Assembly (NCBI GenBank): GCA_016110215.1
Contig: JADWQD010000014.1
Location: forward strand, 620,001-684,000
Direction of reading: 5' to 3'
Source of the DNA: Capronia americana
Lineage: Eukaryota; Ascomycota; Eurotiomycetes; Chaetothyriales; Herpotrichiellaceae
Length of the DNA: 64,000 nt
A program made the translations under genes and the position numbers. Under the pieces are notes generated by a model, which saw nothing but the letters and a program-made list of their open reading frames with translations, had not been told where the DNA came from and did not search any database. This document shows positions 12,025 to 23,003 of the stretch, piece by piece (within the stretch, counting starts at the first letter, position 1; each line of letters starts with the position of its first letter).

Positions 12025-12700
12025 TGCGGAAGTTGTGGGTTATGTGAGTTGTAGAGAGAGTTCTGAAGTAGAGGGGTACGATATCGAGTGGACGTGGGGC
12101 TGCGATCTGAGTCAACCTTGTGTAATGCGCAAGGTGATAAGTTGGAAATGCGAGAGCCAGACGGACCTGCAGGATTCGGCGGGCGAGGTAAGATTTGAAG
12201 AGAGAACAGAGCAGTCGCAGCCAGAGACGTGTTTTTGTCGAGATGCTTGTCACTTGACCAACTTGATGGTTGTCACAGGTATATGTGGTGAAGGAAGAGA
12301 GATGGTTCGGCTGAAAAGGCATCAATGACGCCTCGCCGTACTTGCCTTGGGCGTTAGTGTTACGAGCACCTTCCACTCCTCCCTGGGCGGGCGTTGGGCA
12401 GTGCTTTGAGCCTGACAGCCTGACGGCGCCCAATGACAGTGGCCTCGCCTTCCTTTTTTTCATCGCCACCATTAGACTCGAATGACAAAGCAATAACTGG
12501 CAGCCGGCGGCAGCGATTAAACAATCAACACCAGACGTAAACCTGATTTCCTTCCGCTCTTCCGCTCAGCAGAGCTAGGGTCTACACTGAATTACTCGAG
12601 CTACAAATCCATTCCGTATTACGTGCTCTGGTGATAAATGCATATTTTCCTGAATCTTTACATATCTTCGATGAGACCCTCGTCTATAGAAAGTCGACGT
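12025..12700. other. Intergenic: ubc4 promoter and GCDH 3' UTR
   Basis: 676 bp. It should hold the ubc4 promoter and the 3' UTR of the glutaryl-CoA dehydrogenase gene. No coding or RNA feature seen. Confidence 0.5.
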
Positions 12701-13981
12701 TTAGCAGAAAGCCTGGAGGCCGGTAATGGCTCTCCCCAGTATCAAAGCGTGGATATCACTCTGTCCTTCATATGTTTGAGTCACAAACAGATTCGAAACG
12801 TGCCGCCCGATGTGGTACTCGTCGCTGACCGCATTTCCACCGAAAATTTCCTGCAGGTGCCTGGCGTTCACCAACGCACGGTCACAATTCTGTCTCTTGA
12901 TCATCGAAATCATTTCGGGAGTGACCTTCCCCTCATCCTTCAGCCTGCCCACCTGGTAGGCAGCAGCAAGGCCGAAGGCTACATCGGTCGTTGCATCGGC
13001 TAACTTCTTCTGCACAAGCTGGTACTTGGCGATTGGGTTGTTCTTGAATTGCTTCCGTTCCAGGGCGTACTCTCGGGCCCGCTGTATGCAGTCCTCGAGG
13101 GCACCCATCGTCCCCCACGCGATGCCGTACCGAGCCGAGTTGAGGCAGGAGAAAGGGCCTTTCAGTCCTTCAACTTCTGGGAACATGTTCTCTTTCGGCA
13201 CCGGGCATTCGTCCAGCTGGATCATGCCCGTTATGGAGGCGCGAAGCCCGTTCTTGTCCTTCAAGGGCGGCGTTTCGAGGGTGCCCGGAGGACACTTCTC
13301 TCTTTCGACCAGGAAGCCTCGGATCTTCCCCGTCTCTTGCAGCTTCGCCCACACGAGCAGGACATCGGCGATGGGAGAGTTGGTGATCCACGTCTTGGCA
13401 CCTGACAGCGAGAAGTACCCTTCTTTAGAGGGATGCGGCTTCGCAGTCGTCTCCATCGAGCCGGGGTCGGAGCCATGGTTAGGCTCGGTCAGACCGAAAC
13501 AGCCCACCAATTGTCCCCTTGCCAACTTCTCCAGAAACCTGTCCTTTTGCTCTTGTGTGCCGAATTCGTCTATGGGGCCCATGACCAACGAGCTCTGCAC
13601 GGACATGCCTGAGCGGTATCCCGAGTCCACTCTCTCAACTTCTCGTGTTATGAGACCGGCGGCCACGTTGCTCACACCGGCACACCCGTAGCCTTTGATG
13701 GTCGCACCCAGTAGTCCAAGCTCGCCCATCTCTTCCAGGATTTTCTTATCGTAGTCTTCCTTGCGGTATGCCTCCAGTACCCGGGGGAGCAGACGCTCTT
13801 GACAGTACGAATGTGCCGTCTCCTGGATCGCTTGCTCCTCTTCGGTCAGAAAGTTGGACAGGTTGAGTGGGTCTTCCCATCTGAAGGCGACGGCGGAGGA
13901 GGCGTGTCTGCGCGACGCCGTACGTGCTGCCAAGTTAGAGCGTGCGCGCACAGCGCGACTGAGGAGGTGGCGTGACAGCAT
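12701..13981 (-). CDS. Glutaryl-CoA dehydrogenase, mitochondrial
   Basis: Single exon, 426 aa from the ATG at 13981. The open frame runs 54 codons further upstream, but this Met starts a classic mitochondrial targeting peptide (MLSRHLLSRAVRARSNLAAR...RRHASS) and fits the family's length of about 430. Acyl-CoA dehydrogenase signatures are present: GCFGLTEPNHGSDPGSM for FAD/substrate binding, TWITNSPIADV, and the catalytic glutamate in TYEGQSDIHALILGRAITG, with the downstream pattern specific to glutaryl-CoA dehydrogenase. The enzyme oxidises and decarboxylates glutaryl-CoA to crotonyl-CoA in lysine and tryptophan breakdown in the matrix. An A+T-rich TATTTAAA-like stretch lies near 14047-14058, about 70 bp upstream of the start, and may be a TATA element. 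It is divergent from FEN1. Confidence 0.92.
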   Translation of the reverse strand: MLSRHLLSRAVRARSNLAARTASRRHASSAVAFRWEDPLNLSNFLTEEEQAIQETAHSYCQERLLPRVLEAYRKEDYDKKILEEMGELGLLGATIKGYGCAGVSNVAAGLITREVERVDSGYRSGMSVQSSLVMGPIDEFGTQEQKDRFLEKLARGQLVGCFGLTEPNHGSDPGSMETTAKPHPSKEGYFSLSGAKTWITNSPIADVLLVWAKLQETGKIRGFLVEREKCPPGTLETPPLKDKNGLRASITGMIQLDECPVPKENMFPEVEGLKGPFSCLNSARYGIAWGTMGALEDCIQRAREYALERKQFKNNPIAKYQLVQKKLADATTDVAFGLAAAYQVGRLKDEGKVTPEMISMIKRQNCDRALVNARHLQEIFGGNAVSDEYHIGRHVSNLFVTQTYEGQSDIHALILGRAITGLQAFC

Positions 13982-14523
13982 GGTGAGGTAGTGTCGGTGG
14001 TGGAACAGAATGCGAGAAGGAAAGGGAGCGTGCGGTCCTTGGGATAAGTATTTAAATTTTGACGGGCGTCGGCGAAAGTGATTCAATGCTGTACTGCGCC
14101 GGATCGAACAACCTCGGCGATATTTCAATGCTCCATCAAGCAAGCGTTGGGGTCACAAGGGTCAGTCCCCCCGACGTCTACAATTTTTCGTGATTCAAAG
14201 GTCCGAAGGCGACCCAGTATCAAGTAGGATTGTTGGCGGTCTCACAGTCACCACTTTTCACGCAGGGAAGGTCACAAACCTCCCGAGGTCGTGTTCTGCC
14301 ACGGCCAAGTCCATACTATGAGCTCCCACTGGTACGAGGTACAGCGGGCGACACAGCTTGGCGCCGGCGGATCAAAGGGCGCCTAAACGCGTTCTCGACG
14401 TCATTGCAGGCGCATGAACGCGACTTCCACACCACTCTGCGCGTATATACCTCGCGGATTTCTGTTCTACGTCGACGTCCACTCCCCTCATCGTCTCTTG
14501 ACAACAGCGCCGCTCTCTGCAAT
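13982..14523. promoter_or_regulatory. Divergent promoter between GCDH and FEN1
   Basis: 542 bp separate the two start codons. A TATTTAAATTTT stretch at about 14047-14058 is the only TATA-like element and is nearer to the GCDH gene. The rest is GC-rich with no named site that I could support. Confidence 0.5.
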
Positions 14524-16048
14524 ATGGGAATCAAACGTGAGAGATAGTTCAACGTCCATCCTCTCGTGTACCGCTGACGTCTAGTAGAACTTTACCATGT
14601 CATCGCTGAGGAGGCCCCAGAAGGTTAGTTCAAGACACTTCCCGTCGCTAAATGAGCCGCAATTATTTCTACCGATGGAGACGGGCTGACCAAGGCCCCG
14701 CAGCCATCAAGACCGGCGAGATCAAGAACCACGTGAGTGCTCTACAAGACATGCGCAAAACGTCGTGGATCCTAACGGACGCAGTTTGGCAGGAAGGTGG
14801 CAATTGACGCGTAGGCTGTCGTGAATCCGCAACAGAGAGAGCGAAACTCATATGCCCTAGGTCCATGAGCATCTACAGTTTCCTCGTCGCGGTCCGCTCA
14901 GATGGCCAACAACTCATGTCCGACACCGGCGAGACCACCTCACATCTCATGGGCATGTTCTACCGAACCTTGAGAATTGTCGACAACGGCGTAAGCGCTG
15001 ACCCCAACCTACGGGCATACGCTACAGGATCTGATGAATTCGTAGATCAAACCCCTCTATGTCTTCGACGGTGCACCCCCCAAGCTCAAGTCCGGCGAAC
15101 TGGCAAAACGGTTTGCGCGGAAGAACGAAGCTAGCGAGCAGCACGAGGAAGCGAAGGAGACAGGTACTGCGGAAGAGGTGGAGAAATTCTCAAGACGGAC
15201 CGTGAGAGTGACAAGGGAGCACAACGAAGAATGCAGACGGCTCCTCAAGCTGATGGGCATCCCATTCATAGTTGCGCCCACTGAGGCCGAGGCACAATGT
15301 GCGGTCCTGGCGCGTGCGGGAAAGGTGTACGCTGCGGCATCCGAAGATATGGACACACTCACGTTTAACTCGCCGATCCTTCTCCGGCACTTGACATTCA
15401 GTGAGCAACGAAAGGAGCCGATTCAAGAAATCCACCTTGACAAGACCTTGGAAGGATTAAATATGGACAGAAATCAGGTATGCTTTCTGAGGATCTGCGT
15501 CGCGTATTTCCATCTGACCATACTAGTTCATCGACCTGTGTATCCTGCTAGGCTGCGATTACCTCGACCCGATTCCCAAGGTCGGCCCCAACACGGCACT
15601 GAAGCTCATCCGGGAGCACGGCTCGTTGGAGAAGGTGGTCGAGTCCATCGAGAACGACCCGAAGAAAAGATTTACCATTCCGGAAGACTGGCCGTATCAG
15701 GACGCGAGGGAACTGTTTCTTCACCCGGACGTCCGATCGGCGGATGATCCCGAGTGCGACTTCAAGTGGGAAGCCCCTGATGTGGAAGGTCTGGTGCAAT
15801 TCTTAGTCCAGGAAAAAGGATTCAACGAAGACCGGGTCCGGAGTGCAGCACAAAAGCTGCAAAAGAACGTCAAGACCGCCCAACAGTCACGGTTGGAAGG
15901 CTTCTTCAAAGCGATCCCCAAGACCGAAGACCAAAAGAAGGACCTGAAGCGAAAACACGAGGAGAAGATCGCGGACGCCAAGAAGAAAAAGAAGGAAGAA
16001 GCCAAAACCAAGAAAGAGACCAAGGGCAAAGTGCACTTGAACTCTTGA
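14524..16048 (+). CDS. fen1: Flap endonuclease FEN1 (Rad27)
   Basis: Seven exons: 14524-14536, 14588-14623, 14704-14732, 14785-14810, 14861-14990, 15046-15477 and 15527-16048; 395 aa. The first four exons are only 13, 36, 29 and 26 nt. The N-terminus reads MGIKQLYHVIAEEAPEAIKT, then FGRKVAIDASMSIYSFL with the first metal-binding Asp, and later EAEAQCAVLARAGKVYAA and the GCDYLDPIPKVGP helix-hairpin-helix turn. A PCNA-interacting box QSRLEGFF and a lysine-rich tail finish the protein. FEN1 removes 5' flaps from Okazaki fragments and in long-patch base excision repair, in the nucleus bound to PCNA. All residues around the joins match the family, so the small-exon structure is well supported. The start is fixed, since the mature enzyme needs Gly at position 2. 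Confidence 0.95.
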
Positions 16049-17183
16049 GTGACTCTCGAAAGGAGAGCCAGTGGACGGCAGTTATCTGTGACACATGAAG
16101 GAGGGCGGCAACTGGCGCAGGTATTGCTGTCACCCTAAGCATGGCGTTCTGGAAGTTATGTGCATGGGATGTGGAATACCCAGGCATTCCGAGCTGGCAG
16201 GTCGAGATAGAATTGGCCCTAACCAGTTATGGATGCTCAGCGTTCACATGACTTGGCGAATCGGTAGTCGCGGAGCTCAAAATACCAATGACAGACGATG
16301 ACACGCCCACTTTCAGTTCCTCACCATCATGACCTGGGGAGGCAGTAGGATTTGGGTGATAGCACCTGGTACTCCCAAGGTTTTCTCCAGGACGTCATGC
16401 GGTAGTATGAGTGCCACGTGGTTGCCTCAGTTATCTTCCGCGCGGTAGACAAGTGTGGTCCGCATCGAGCATCCCAGAAGCTGTGAAACCCGTCAAAGAT
16501 TAAGATAAGCTATTCCAGTGAGCATTATCGTGCGCCCACCATGAGGCCGCCGGCAGAAAGGCCATTAGCACCCTGGGTGCGGGGAGTCTCCATGATGTAT
16601 TGCACCAGCAAGTGAGCCTTTGTCACTTGCAGCAAGAAAGAAGCAAGAGAGCGGCTCACTCATTGTCATGGAAGCGGTGCAGGGATGGAGCGCAAGTACA
16701 GTCCGCACGGAACAAAGGGAAGGGAAAAGGTAAATACTGACACGGTTGCACCATGAAGAAGCGAAGTGGAAAGGTCAGGGAGGAAGAGAGTTGGGTGAGT
16801 CGGGGTGCGAGGGAGGGTGAGCAAGAAAGTCGTGTGACGGGGTGGAAGGTCCAGCTCGCGATCAAATGGGGGGAGCTTTGCCATGGGAAAAATAAAAGGT
16901 TTCCTCGTCCCAGTTGCGAGTTTCCGCCCGCCGATTATCCGGGCTTCTGATTGGCTGGCGAGGCCAATTGATCCAGGCTGAGGAGTTGATCTTGGGGCGC
17001 TCCCGCGTCACATGCGAGCTACATAAACAACCTGCGAGACCCCGCCGCGCGCCTGTCCATCGCCCATCCATCTTCCTCCCAACTCCCTCACCAAAGCTCG
17101 CCCACGACCGATCTATCTCTCTCAGACCGCTTGGTTGTCTTTGTCCATCGGTTTATCGACTCAATCCAACTTCCACCATCACA
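16049..17183. other. Intergenic: FEN1 3' UTR and histone H1 promoter
   Basis: 1.1 kb. The distal part shows no coding signal. The last 250 bp before the histone gene carry two CCAAT boxes (listed separately) and a pyrimidine-rich leader. Confidence 0.6.
16950..16968. promoter_or_regulatory. Inverted CCAAT-box pair upstream of histone H1
   Basis: ATTGG at 16950-16954 and CCAAT at 16964-16968 face each other; with flanking bases they make an inverted ATTGGC...GCCAAT repeat. It lies about 215-235 bp before the H1 start codon, a normal place for sites of the CCAAT-binding complex (HapB/C/E). Binding is inferred. Confidence 0.5.
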
Positions 17184-18364
17184 ATGCCTCCCAAGAAAGT
17201 CACTGGTGCCGCCGCGCAGGCCAAGGAAGCGAAGGAGAAGAAGCCCGCCGCCGCCGCCCCCTCCCATGGTAAATATAAAGGTATGTTTTGCTCGCTCTAC
17301 CGCTATCGCATTGACGCGAAAGCGACGCTATCGTTGTCGCGTGTCAATGCTGACCGTGTATGCCAGATATGATCAAGGAGGCCATCCTCAACGTGAGTCT
17401 ATCTACCTTGCGACAACCTCGATGCCCTCGCTACCCAGTCTGGTGCCACCTCCTTCGGCCTCTGGGTTGAGCGAAAGAGATTGGCATTTGCTTCTACGCG
17501 TTTTGTCTTGCAGACTAGATACTGACGCGTCTGGATGTGCAGCTCAAGGAACGCAATGGAAGCAGGTTAGTTGCCCGCACCCACCTCGCTGTCGTCCGTT
17601 CGGAGTGCTGACGTGTTCGCAGCCGACAAGCCATCAAGAAATATGTCAAGGCAAACAACAACATCACAGTCCCGTCTGAGGCTCAGTTCGACTCTCTGTT
17701 CAACAGGGCCTTGAGGACTGGTGTGGAGACCGGAGACTTCTCACAGCCAAAGGGTACGTTGTCGTCGCCCGGTTCGTTGGGCCCAACCTAACACAACGTT
17801 TCCAGGCCCATCTGGTCCCGTCAAGCTGGCGAAGAAGGAAGTCAAGCCCGCCGAGAAGAAGCCCGCTGTCGCTAAGGTTTGTCTGGTCGCCCCCCTCACT
17901 TTGCGGCCATGCTGATGATCCTGTAGAAGGAGAAGGCTCCCAAGAAAGAGGAGCCCAAAGAAGTCAAACCAAAGGTCACAAAGACGAAGGCCGTCGCCAA
18001 GCCCAAGGCCGCTGCTCCTGCCCCCAAGGCGAAGAAGGCCACCACACCCAAGAAAGCCACCGCCGCCGCCGCGAAGCCCAAGGCCAACACCGCCACCAAG
18101 AGAGCGCCAAAAACCAAGGCAAAGGCCGAGGCCCCCGTATGTACCCGCGACACCCTCCGTTTGCCCATATCACTGACCATGTTCCAGGCCCCTGCTGTCA
18201 CTGAGGCCCCTACTGTCCTCAAAAAGACCAAGTCGGGACGCGTCAGCAAGCAAAAGACCACCACAGGCACCACCAAGGCCGCCCCTAAGAAGACAGCATC
18301 AAAGAAGGCCACGCCCAAGAAGTCGGGGACGCCCAAGAAAGCCGAAGCGTCTGCAGAAGCATGA
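17184..18364 (+). CDS. Linker histone H1
   Basis: Seven exons: 17184-17280, 17367-17392, 17543-17565, 17623-17753, 17806-17876, 17927-18136 and 18188-18364; 244 aa. The short N-terminal tail (MPPKKVTGAAAQAKEAKEKK) leads into the winged-helix H15 globular domain, with SHGKYKDMIKEAILN, SSRQAIKKYVKANN and LFNRALRTGVETGDF, at about residues 25-95. The remainder is a Lys/Ala/Pro-rich tail typical of H1. H1 binds linker DNA at the nucleosome dyad and compacts chromatin; filamentous fungi usually carry one copy. All six junctions keep the frame and the globular-domain motifs. The second intron (150 bp) is longer than the others and also holds an upstream TTGCAG that could be an alternative acceptor. 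Confidence 0.93.
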
Positions 18365-19574
18365 ATGGTCTACGGCTAATGGAGCAATCTCACTATTATG
18401 ACTTGAACGTGTGCTGTCTTCTAACTCTGTATTGTACTTTGAGGTCATGTGGATGGAATGAGGGTTGGAGTGGCCTGGGAGATGGTTGGCGTCGTGGAGA
18501 ATGGTCGTTGATACCCATCCATCATTGTCGCTCGACGTCACAGCCTTATGAGGGTTCGATGTCGGCTTGAGGCCTGAGCTGGCTATGTCTTTACTGGGCG
18601 CGTAGGGTTTGGTCTACCACGGGAGGGAGGCTCACTGGCGTTCATGAGGAGTTTTTTCCAGGCAAAGAAGGTTACCGGCGATTGTGCGAAGCTGCAATAA
18701 ACGACACCCAGGCATGAGAGATACCAGGTTTCCCCGTCGCTTCCAGGGAAGAGACGGGAGGGCAATGCATTGCGACACGATATCTGGTAGACAGACAACC
18801 AATTCTGCCCTGTACAGGAAGTCGTCCCGCGAAACTAATCTCGTGACCTTCGCATGGTGATTGCTCACTCATACGGAATACCGTGTACGTAGACGACGGG
18901 CATCCGGGTCAGGCAGAGGCAACAAACCCTTGGCGACTCGAGCACATAAGCTATGAGTACTTTGTATGTCTGTACGAGGTAGCCCGACTCAAGTTTGCTA
19001 GGTATCAATTATCCCCGTTCGATCCGTACTGTGTAACCGGCCGGTCATGAACGAGGCTATGTACTCCCACGACAACTATCTTTGCCTCGATCATAGGAGC
19101 CGCGGATAAACAAGCAAGCAAGCATGTCATTCCTTGAATCTAGATCTAGTAAGGGCGTATAGTTAGAAACTACTACTACGCACGCTGCGTGCTATCCTGT
19201 TGTACTAGTCAGTCGCACTTGTGGTGCTCGTCCGTTGCTACGGGAAGCCTACGGGAAGCCTTAGGAAAGTGGCTTCCGATCAGATGCCCACGATGCTCAA
19301 GGGATGGATGGACAAGGACCGGTATGTATGTATGTACTCACTCGGGAGCTTGGAAACTAAGATCCGGCACCGTCGGATTAGCGATTGCACGGTTCGTGGC
19401 CTGAAACTGTAGACCAGGCCAGGTCGAAGTGCTCTTATCCTGCCATCTTGTGTTTATTGTATCTATGGTACAAGTACGCGCCCATCCGGCAGCATGGTCT
19501 TGAGCCCACCCAGGCCGGAAAACAACTCCACGGATGCAACGCCAGAATACGAAACCGAGGCCCCCCCCAATGCT
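18365..19574. other. Intergenic between H1 and RPT1 3' ends
   Basis: 1.2 kb between convergent genes. It has AT-rich patches, a CAAG repeat near 19108-19120 and a GTAT repeat near 19322-19336. No coding frame with domain-like sequence was found. Confidence 0.55.
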
Positions 19575-20992
19575 CTAATTGTACTGCGCATACACCGCGG
19601 TTGAGCCGAATTTCAAGTTGCCCTTGATGACCTTGTCGACCGCGGCGAGGAAGTCCTTCTCGGTGGCAACCTTCCTCCTGGCCCGGATGGCGAACATGCC
19701 GGCCTCGGTCGCCACACTCCTGAGCTCGGCACCGGTCGAATTGGGGCACAGCCGCGCGATGAGCTCCCAACGGATGTCACGCTCAACCGACATCGATTTG
19801 GCGTGAATCCTTAGGATGCCAGCACGGCCGTCCAGATCAGGTAAGGAGAATTCAATCTTCCGGTCGATACGACCGGGTCTCATCAAAGCAGGATCCAGTG
19901 TCGAGGGCCGATTGGTGGCGAACATGACCTTGATGTTTCCTCTCGAGTCGAAGCCATCCAACTGTGTGATCAGCTCCAACATGGTTCTCTGCACCTCGTT
20001 GTCGCCGCCAGCACCGTCGTCGAAGCGAGCGCCGCCGATAGCGTCGATCTCGTCGAAGAAGATGATACAAGCCTTTTTGGTCCGAGCCATCTCGAACAAT
20101 TCTCGGACCATTCTTGCGCCTTCGCCGACGTATTTCTGGACCAGCTCGGAACCGATGACTCTGATGAACGTGGCGTCCGTTCGGTTGGCGACCGCCCTCG
20201 CGCAGAGCGTCTTTCCAGTACCAGGAGGGCCATACAACAGGGCGCCTTTGGGAGGATCGATCCCCAGGCTGACGAATCGCTCCGGGGACAGGAGAGGCAT
20301 TTCCACGACCTCTCGGAGTTTCTCGATCTGCTCTTTACAGCCACCGACGTCTCCATACGTGACATCGGGCTTATCCTCCACGGTCATCATGGTCACACTG
20401 GGGTCGATCTTGGGTGGTAAGGGGAGCATGATGGAGTATTTCTGCCGGTCGACGCCGACGCGCATGCCCTCTTCGATGTCGGTGGGACTGACTCGTTCTC
20501 CGAGATTCACCACAAACTTCGCAATCTGCTTGACATTGATGACATATTTGCTCTTCTCGCTGTCCTTCTCGTCCTGAATGATCTTCGTACATCGGGCGAC
20601 CTGGAGAGGTTGTTCTTCTTGCATCCGCTGTCGGTCGGCGGCGACATCCCACAGATGGGGCGGCGCGAGGCCGGTGTCTGATTCCTGAAACATGTGAGCA
20701 GATACCATTGTCATAGATCCGGGGCGCCATACCTTCACGCCAATCTTTTCATTGATGCTCGCTTGCTTCTCCTTGATCTGCTTCTCGATCTTCTTCAAGG
20801 ATGCGGCATAGGGCGCCGCTCCGTAGGTCTTTAATACTTGAATATCACTTGATTCGGTCAGCGAAAGCCCTCACCATCGGGCGCGGGGTGGACGCACTCG
20901 TCTGTCAGAGGTGTAATCTTCTTCTCCGGCTCTTCATCATCGGCGAACGTCTTCTTGTACTTCTCCCAGTTCTGGCCGGTCGCGCTTGGCAT
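19575..20992 (-). CDS. rpt1: 26S proteasome regulatory ATPase subunit Rpt1
   Basis: Three exons: 20898-20992, 20733-20847 and 19575-20684; 439 aa. Introns are 50 bp (GTGCGT donor, GCTGAC branch) and 48 bp (GTATGG...TTTCAG). The protein has the Rpt1 N-terminal coiled coil (SLKKIEKQIKEKQASINEKIGVK), the ESDTGLAPPHLWD motif, Walker A GPPGTGKT, Walker B CIIFFDEIDA, the arginine-finger segment RPGRIDRKIEF, and a C-terminus ending AVYAQYN. Rpt1 is one of six AAA+ subunits of the 19S base that unfold ubiquitinated proteins and thread them into the 20S core. The 48-nt intron has no stop in frame, so retaining it would add 16 residues to the protein. The gene is head to head with cct4. Confidence 0.95.
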
Positions 20993-21341
20993 GTTGGGCG
21001 AGGTAAATTGCTTGAGGGATCGGTGGACGAGGCTATCAGACGGGGGCAGACGCAGCAGGGTTCCGGAGGTGGTGTACAGAGGAGATAGTAGAGGCGTCGA
21101 TGATTATGGAAGTGATTGGATGGCGAGGTGTTGACAGAGGGTGCATCATCGCGCCGTGCCTGACGCAGCCTTGCACCGGGTGCCCCAGTGATCCACCGCA
21201 GCTTCAGCCTTGCCGTCGCCTTCCCCTCCCCAACTTTCAGCGAAATTTCCGTGTGCCTGGCGCATGAATTCGAGTTGAGCAAAACAGTACTTTCTGAGAT
21301 CAATCTGGCCTTTCGTGGTCTGCTCCTCCCTTACCACCGAC
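20993..21341. promoter_or_regulatory. Shared divergent promoter of rpt1 and cct4
   Basis: Only 349 bp separate the two start codons, so the promoters must overlap. The strand toward cct4 is pyrimidine-rich (near 21220-21240 and 21322-21333). I do not see a recognisable proteasome or heat-shock element. Confidence 0.6.
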
Positions 21342-23003
21342 ATGGCAGCTGCATTGGGGATCCAGGGCAACGCCGGCTTCAATGCCGCCTTCAAGGTTCG
21401 CACCACTACGCCCAAGTTCGTCCGTCACTGACCTGTTTCCTAGGATAAGGAAAAGCCGATGGCTGTGCGGTCAGCCAATATCATGGCCGCGCGCGCCGTC
21501 TCGGATGCGATCAGAACTTCACTGGGGCCCCGGGGGATGGACAAAATGATCCAGTCTGGCAAAGGCGAGAGTTTGATCACGAACGACGGCAGTACGATGT
21601 TGAAGAGCATGAGTGTGATGCACCCGGCGGCGAAGATGCTGGTAGACCTGAGCAACGCACAAGACGTCGAGGCCGGCGACGGCACGACCTCTGTCGTGGT
21701 CATCGCCGGCAGTCTTCTCGGGGCCGCAGATCGCCTACTCAGCAAGGGCATCCATCCCACGATCATTTCCGAGTCGTTCCAGAGAGCTTCCAAAGCCGCC
21801 GTCAAAGTCCTCGCAAACATGTCGCAACCTATCTCCCTATCAGACCGCACCACCCTCCTCCAAGCCGCCTCCACCTCGCTCTCCTCGAAAATTGTGTCGC
21901 AACACTCGGGACTACTCGGGCCCATGGCCGTGGATGCCGTGCTAAAGACAATCGACCCCAAGACCGCGGAGAATGTGGACCTGCGGAATATCAGGATCGT
22001 GAAGAAGGTTGGTGGGACCATCGAAGACTCGGAAATGGTCGATGGCTTGGTCCTCAACCAACCGGTCATCAAGAGCGGTGGTGGTCCGACCCGGATAGAA
22101 AAGGCGAGGATCGCGTTGATTCAGTTCCAGCTCAGCCCTCCCAAGCCCGACATGGAGAATCAAATTGTGGTCAACGACTACAGACAGATGGACAAGATCC
22201 TCAAGGAAGAACGGACATATTTGCTCAACATGGTCAAGAAGATCCAGAAGGCCAAGTGCAACGTGCTGTTCATCCAAAAGTCGATTCTCAGAGACGCGGT
22301 CAACGATCTCTCATTACACTTCCTGTCCCGGCTGAAGATCATGGCTATCAAAGATATCGAGCGAGACGAGGTCGAATTTCTGTGCAAGAGCACCGGATGC
22401 AAACCCATCGCCAATATCGACACGTTCTCCGAAGACAAGCTCGGCAGCGCCGACCTGGTGGAGGAGGTCACGTCAAACGGGGCCCGGTACGTCAAAGTCA
22501 CCGGTATCCGGACGGCGTCACCGCAACATCAGACGGTGTCGATTATCGCTCGAGGCGCCAACACGCTGGTCCTCGACGAGGCAGAACGGTCCATCCACGA
22601 CGCCCTGTGTGTCATTCGTTGCTTGGTCAAGAAGAAGGCCCTGATCGCCGGTGGCGGGGCGCCCGAAGTCGAGATTGCCCACCAATTGGCCAAACAGGCG
22701 AGAGAACTGACCGGCACGGAAGCCATATGCTGGAAGGCCTTCGCGGAGGCAATGGAGGTCATCCCCACCACCTTGGCGGAGAATGCGGGTCTAAACAGCA
22801 TCAAGGTGGTGACTGATTTACGACACCGACACGACATGGGAGAAAAGAATGCTGGGGTCAGCATCAGGAGTGGTGGCGTCAAGACGAATATCGCGGACGA
22901 GAAAGTGCTCCAACCACTGCTTGTGAGCACGAGTGCCATCGAGTTGGCCGCCGAGACGGTCAAGATGATTCTACGGATTGATGACATTGCACTTTCCCGA
23001 TGA
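21342..23003 (+). CDS. cct4: Chaperonin TCP-1/CCT subunit delta
   Basis: Exons 21342-21395 and 21444-23003 give 537 aa; the 48-bp intron has a GTTCGC donor and CACTGAC branch point. The group II chaperonin signatures are SLGPRGMDKMIQSG, ITNDGSTML, the ATP-site GDGTTSVVVIAG and GGGAPEVEIAHQL. The apical segment MAIKDIERDEVEFLCKSTGC is the pattern of subunit delta rather than another CCT subunit. CCT is the eight-subunit cytosolic ring that folds actin, tubulin and WD40 proteins using ATP. Length and start match the family, and the N-terminus NAGFNAAFKDKEKPMAVRSA crosses the splice junction in frame. It lies head to head with rpt1, joining two protein-quality-control genes. Confidence 0.95.

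Noticed and set aside
13982..14143. Upstream in-frame extension of glutaryl-CoA dehydrogenase
   Set aside because: The 54 extra residues are not protein-like, contain a TATTTAAA promoter-like stretch, and the downstream Met opens a good mitochondrial presequence.
19816..20577. 253-codon + strand frame over rpt1
   Set aside because: Shadow of the AAA ATPase coding sequence.
21440..22072. 210-codon antisense frame over cct4
   Set aside because: Shadow of the chaperonin coding sequence, no motif.
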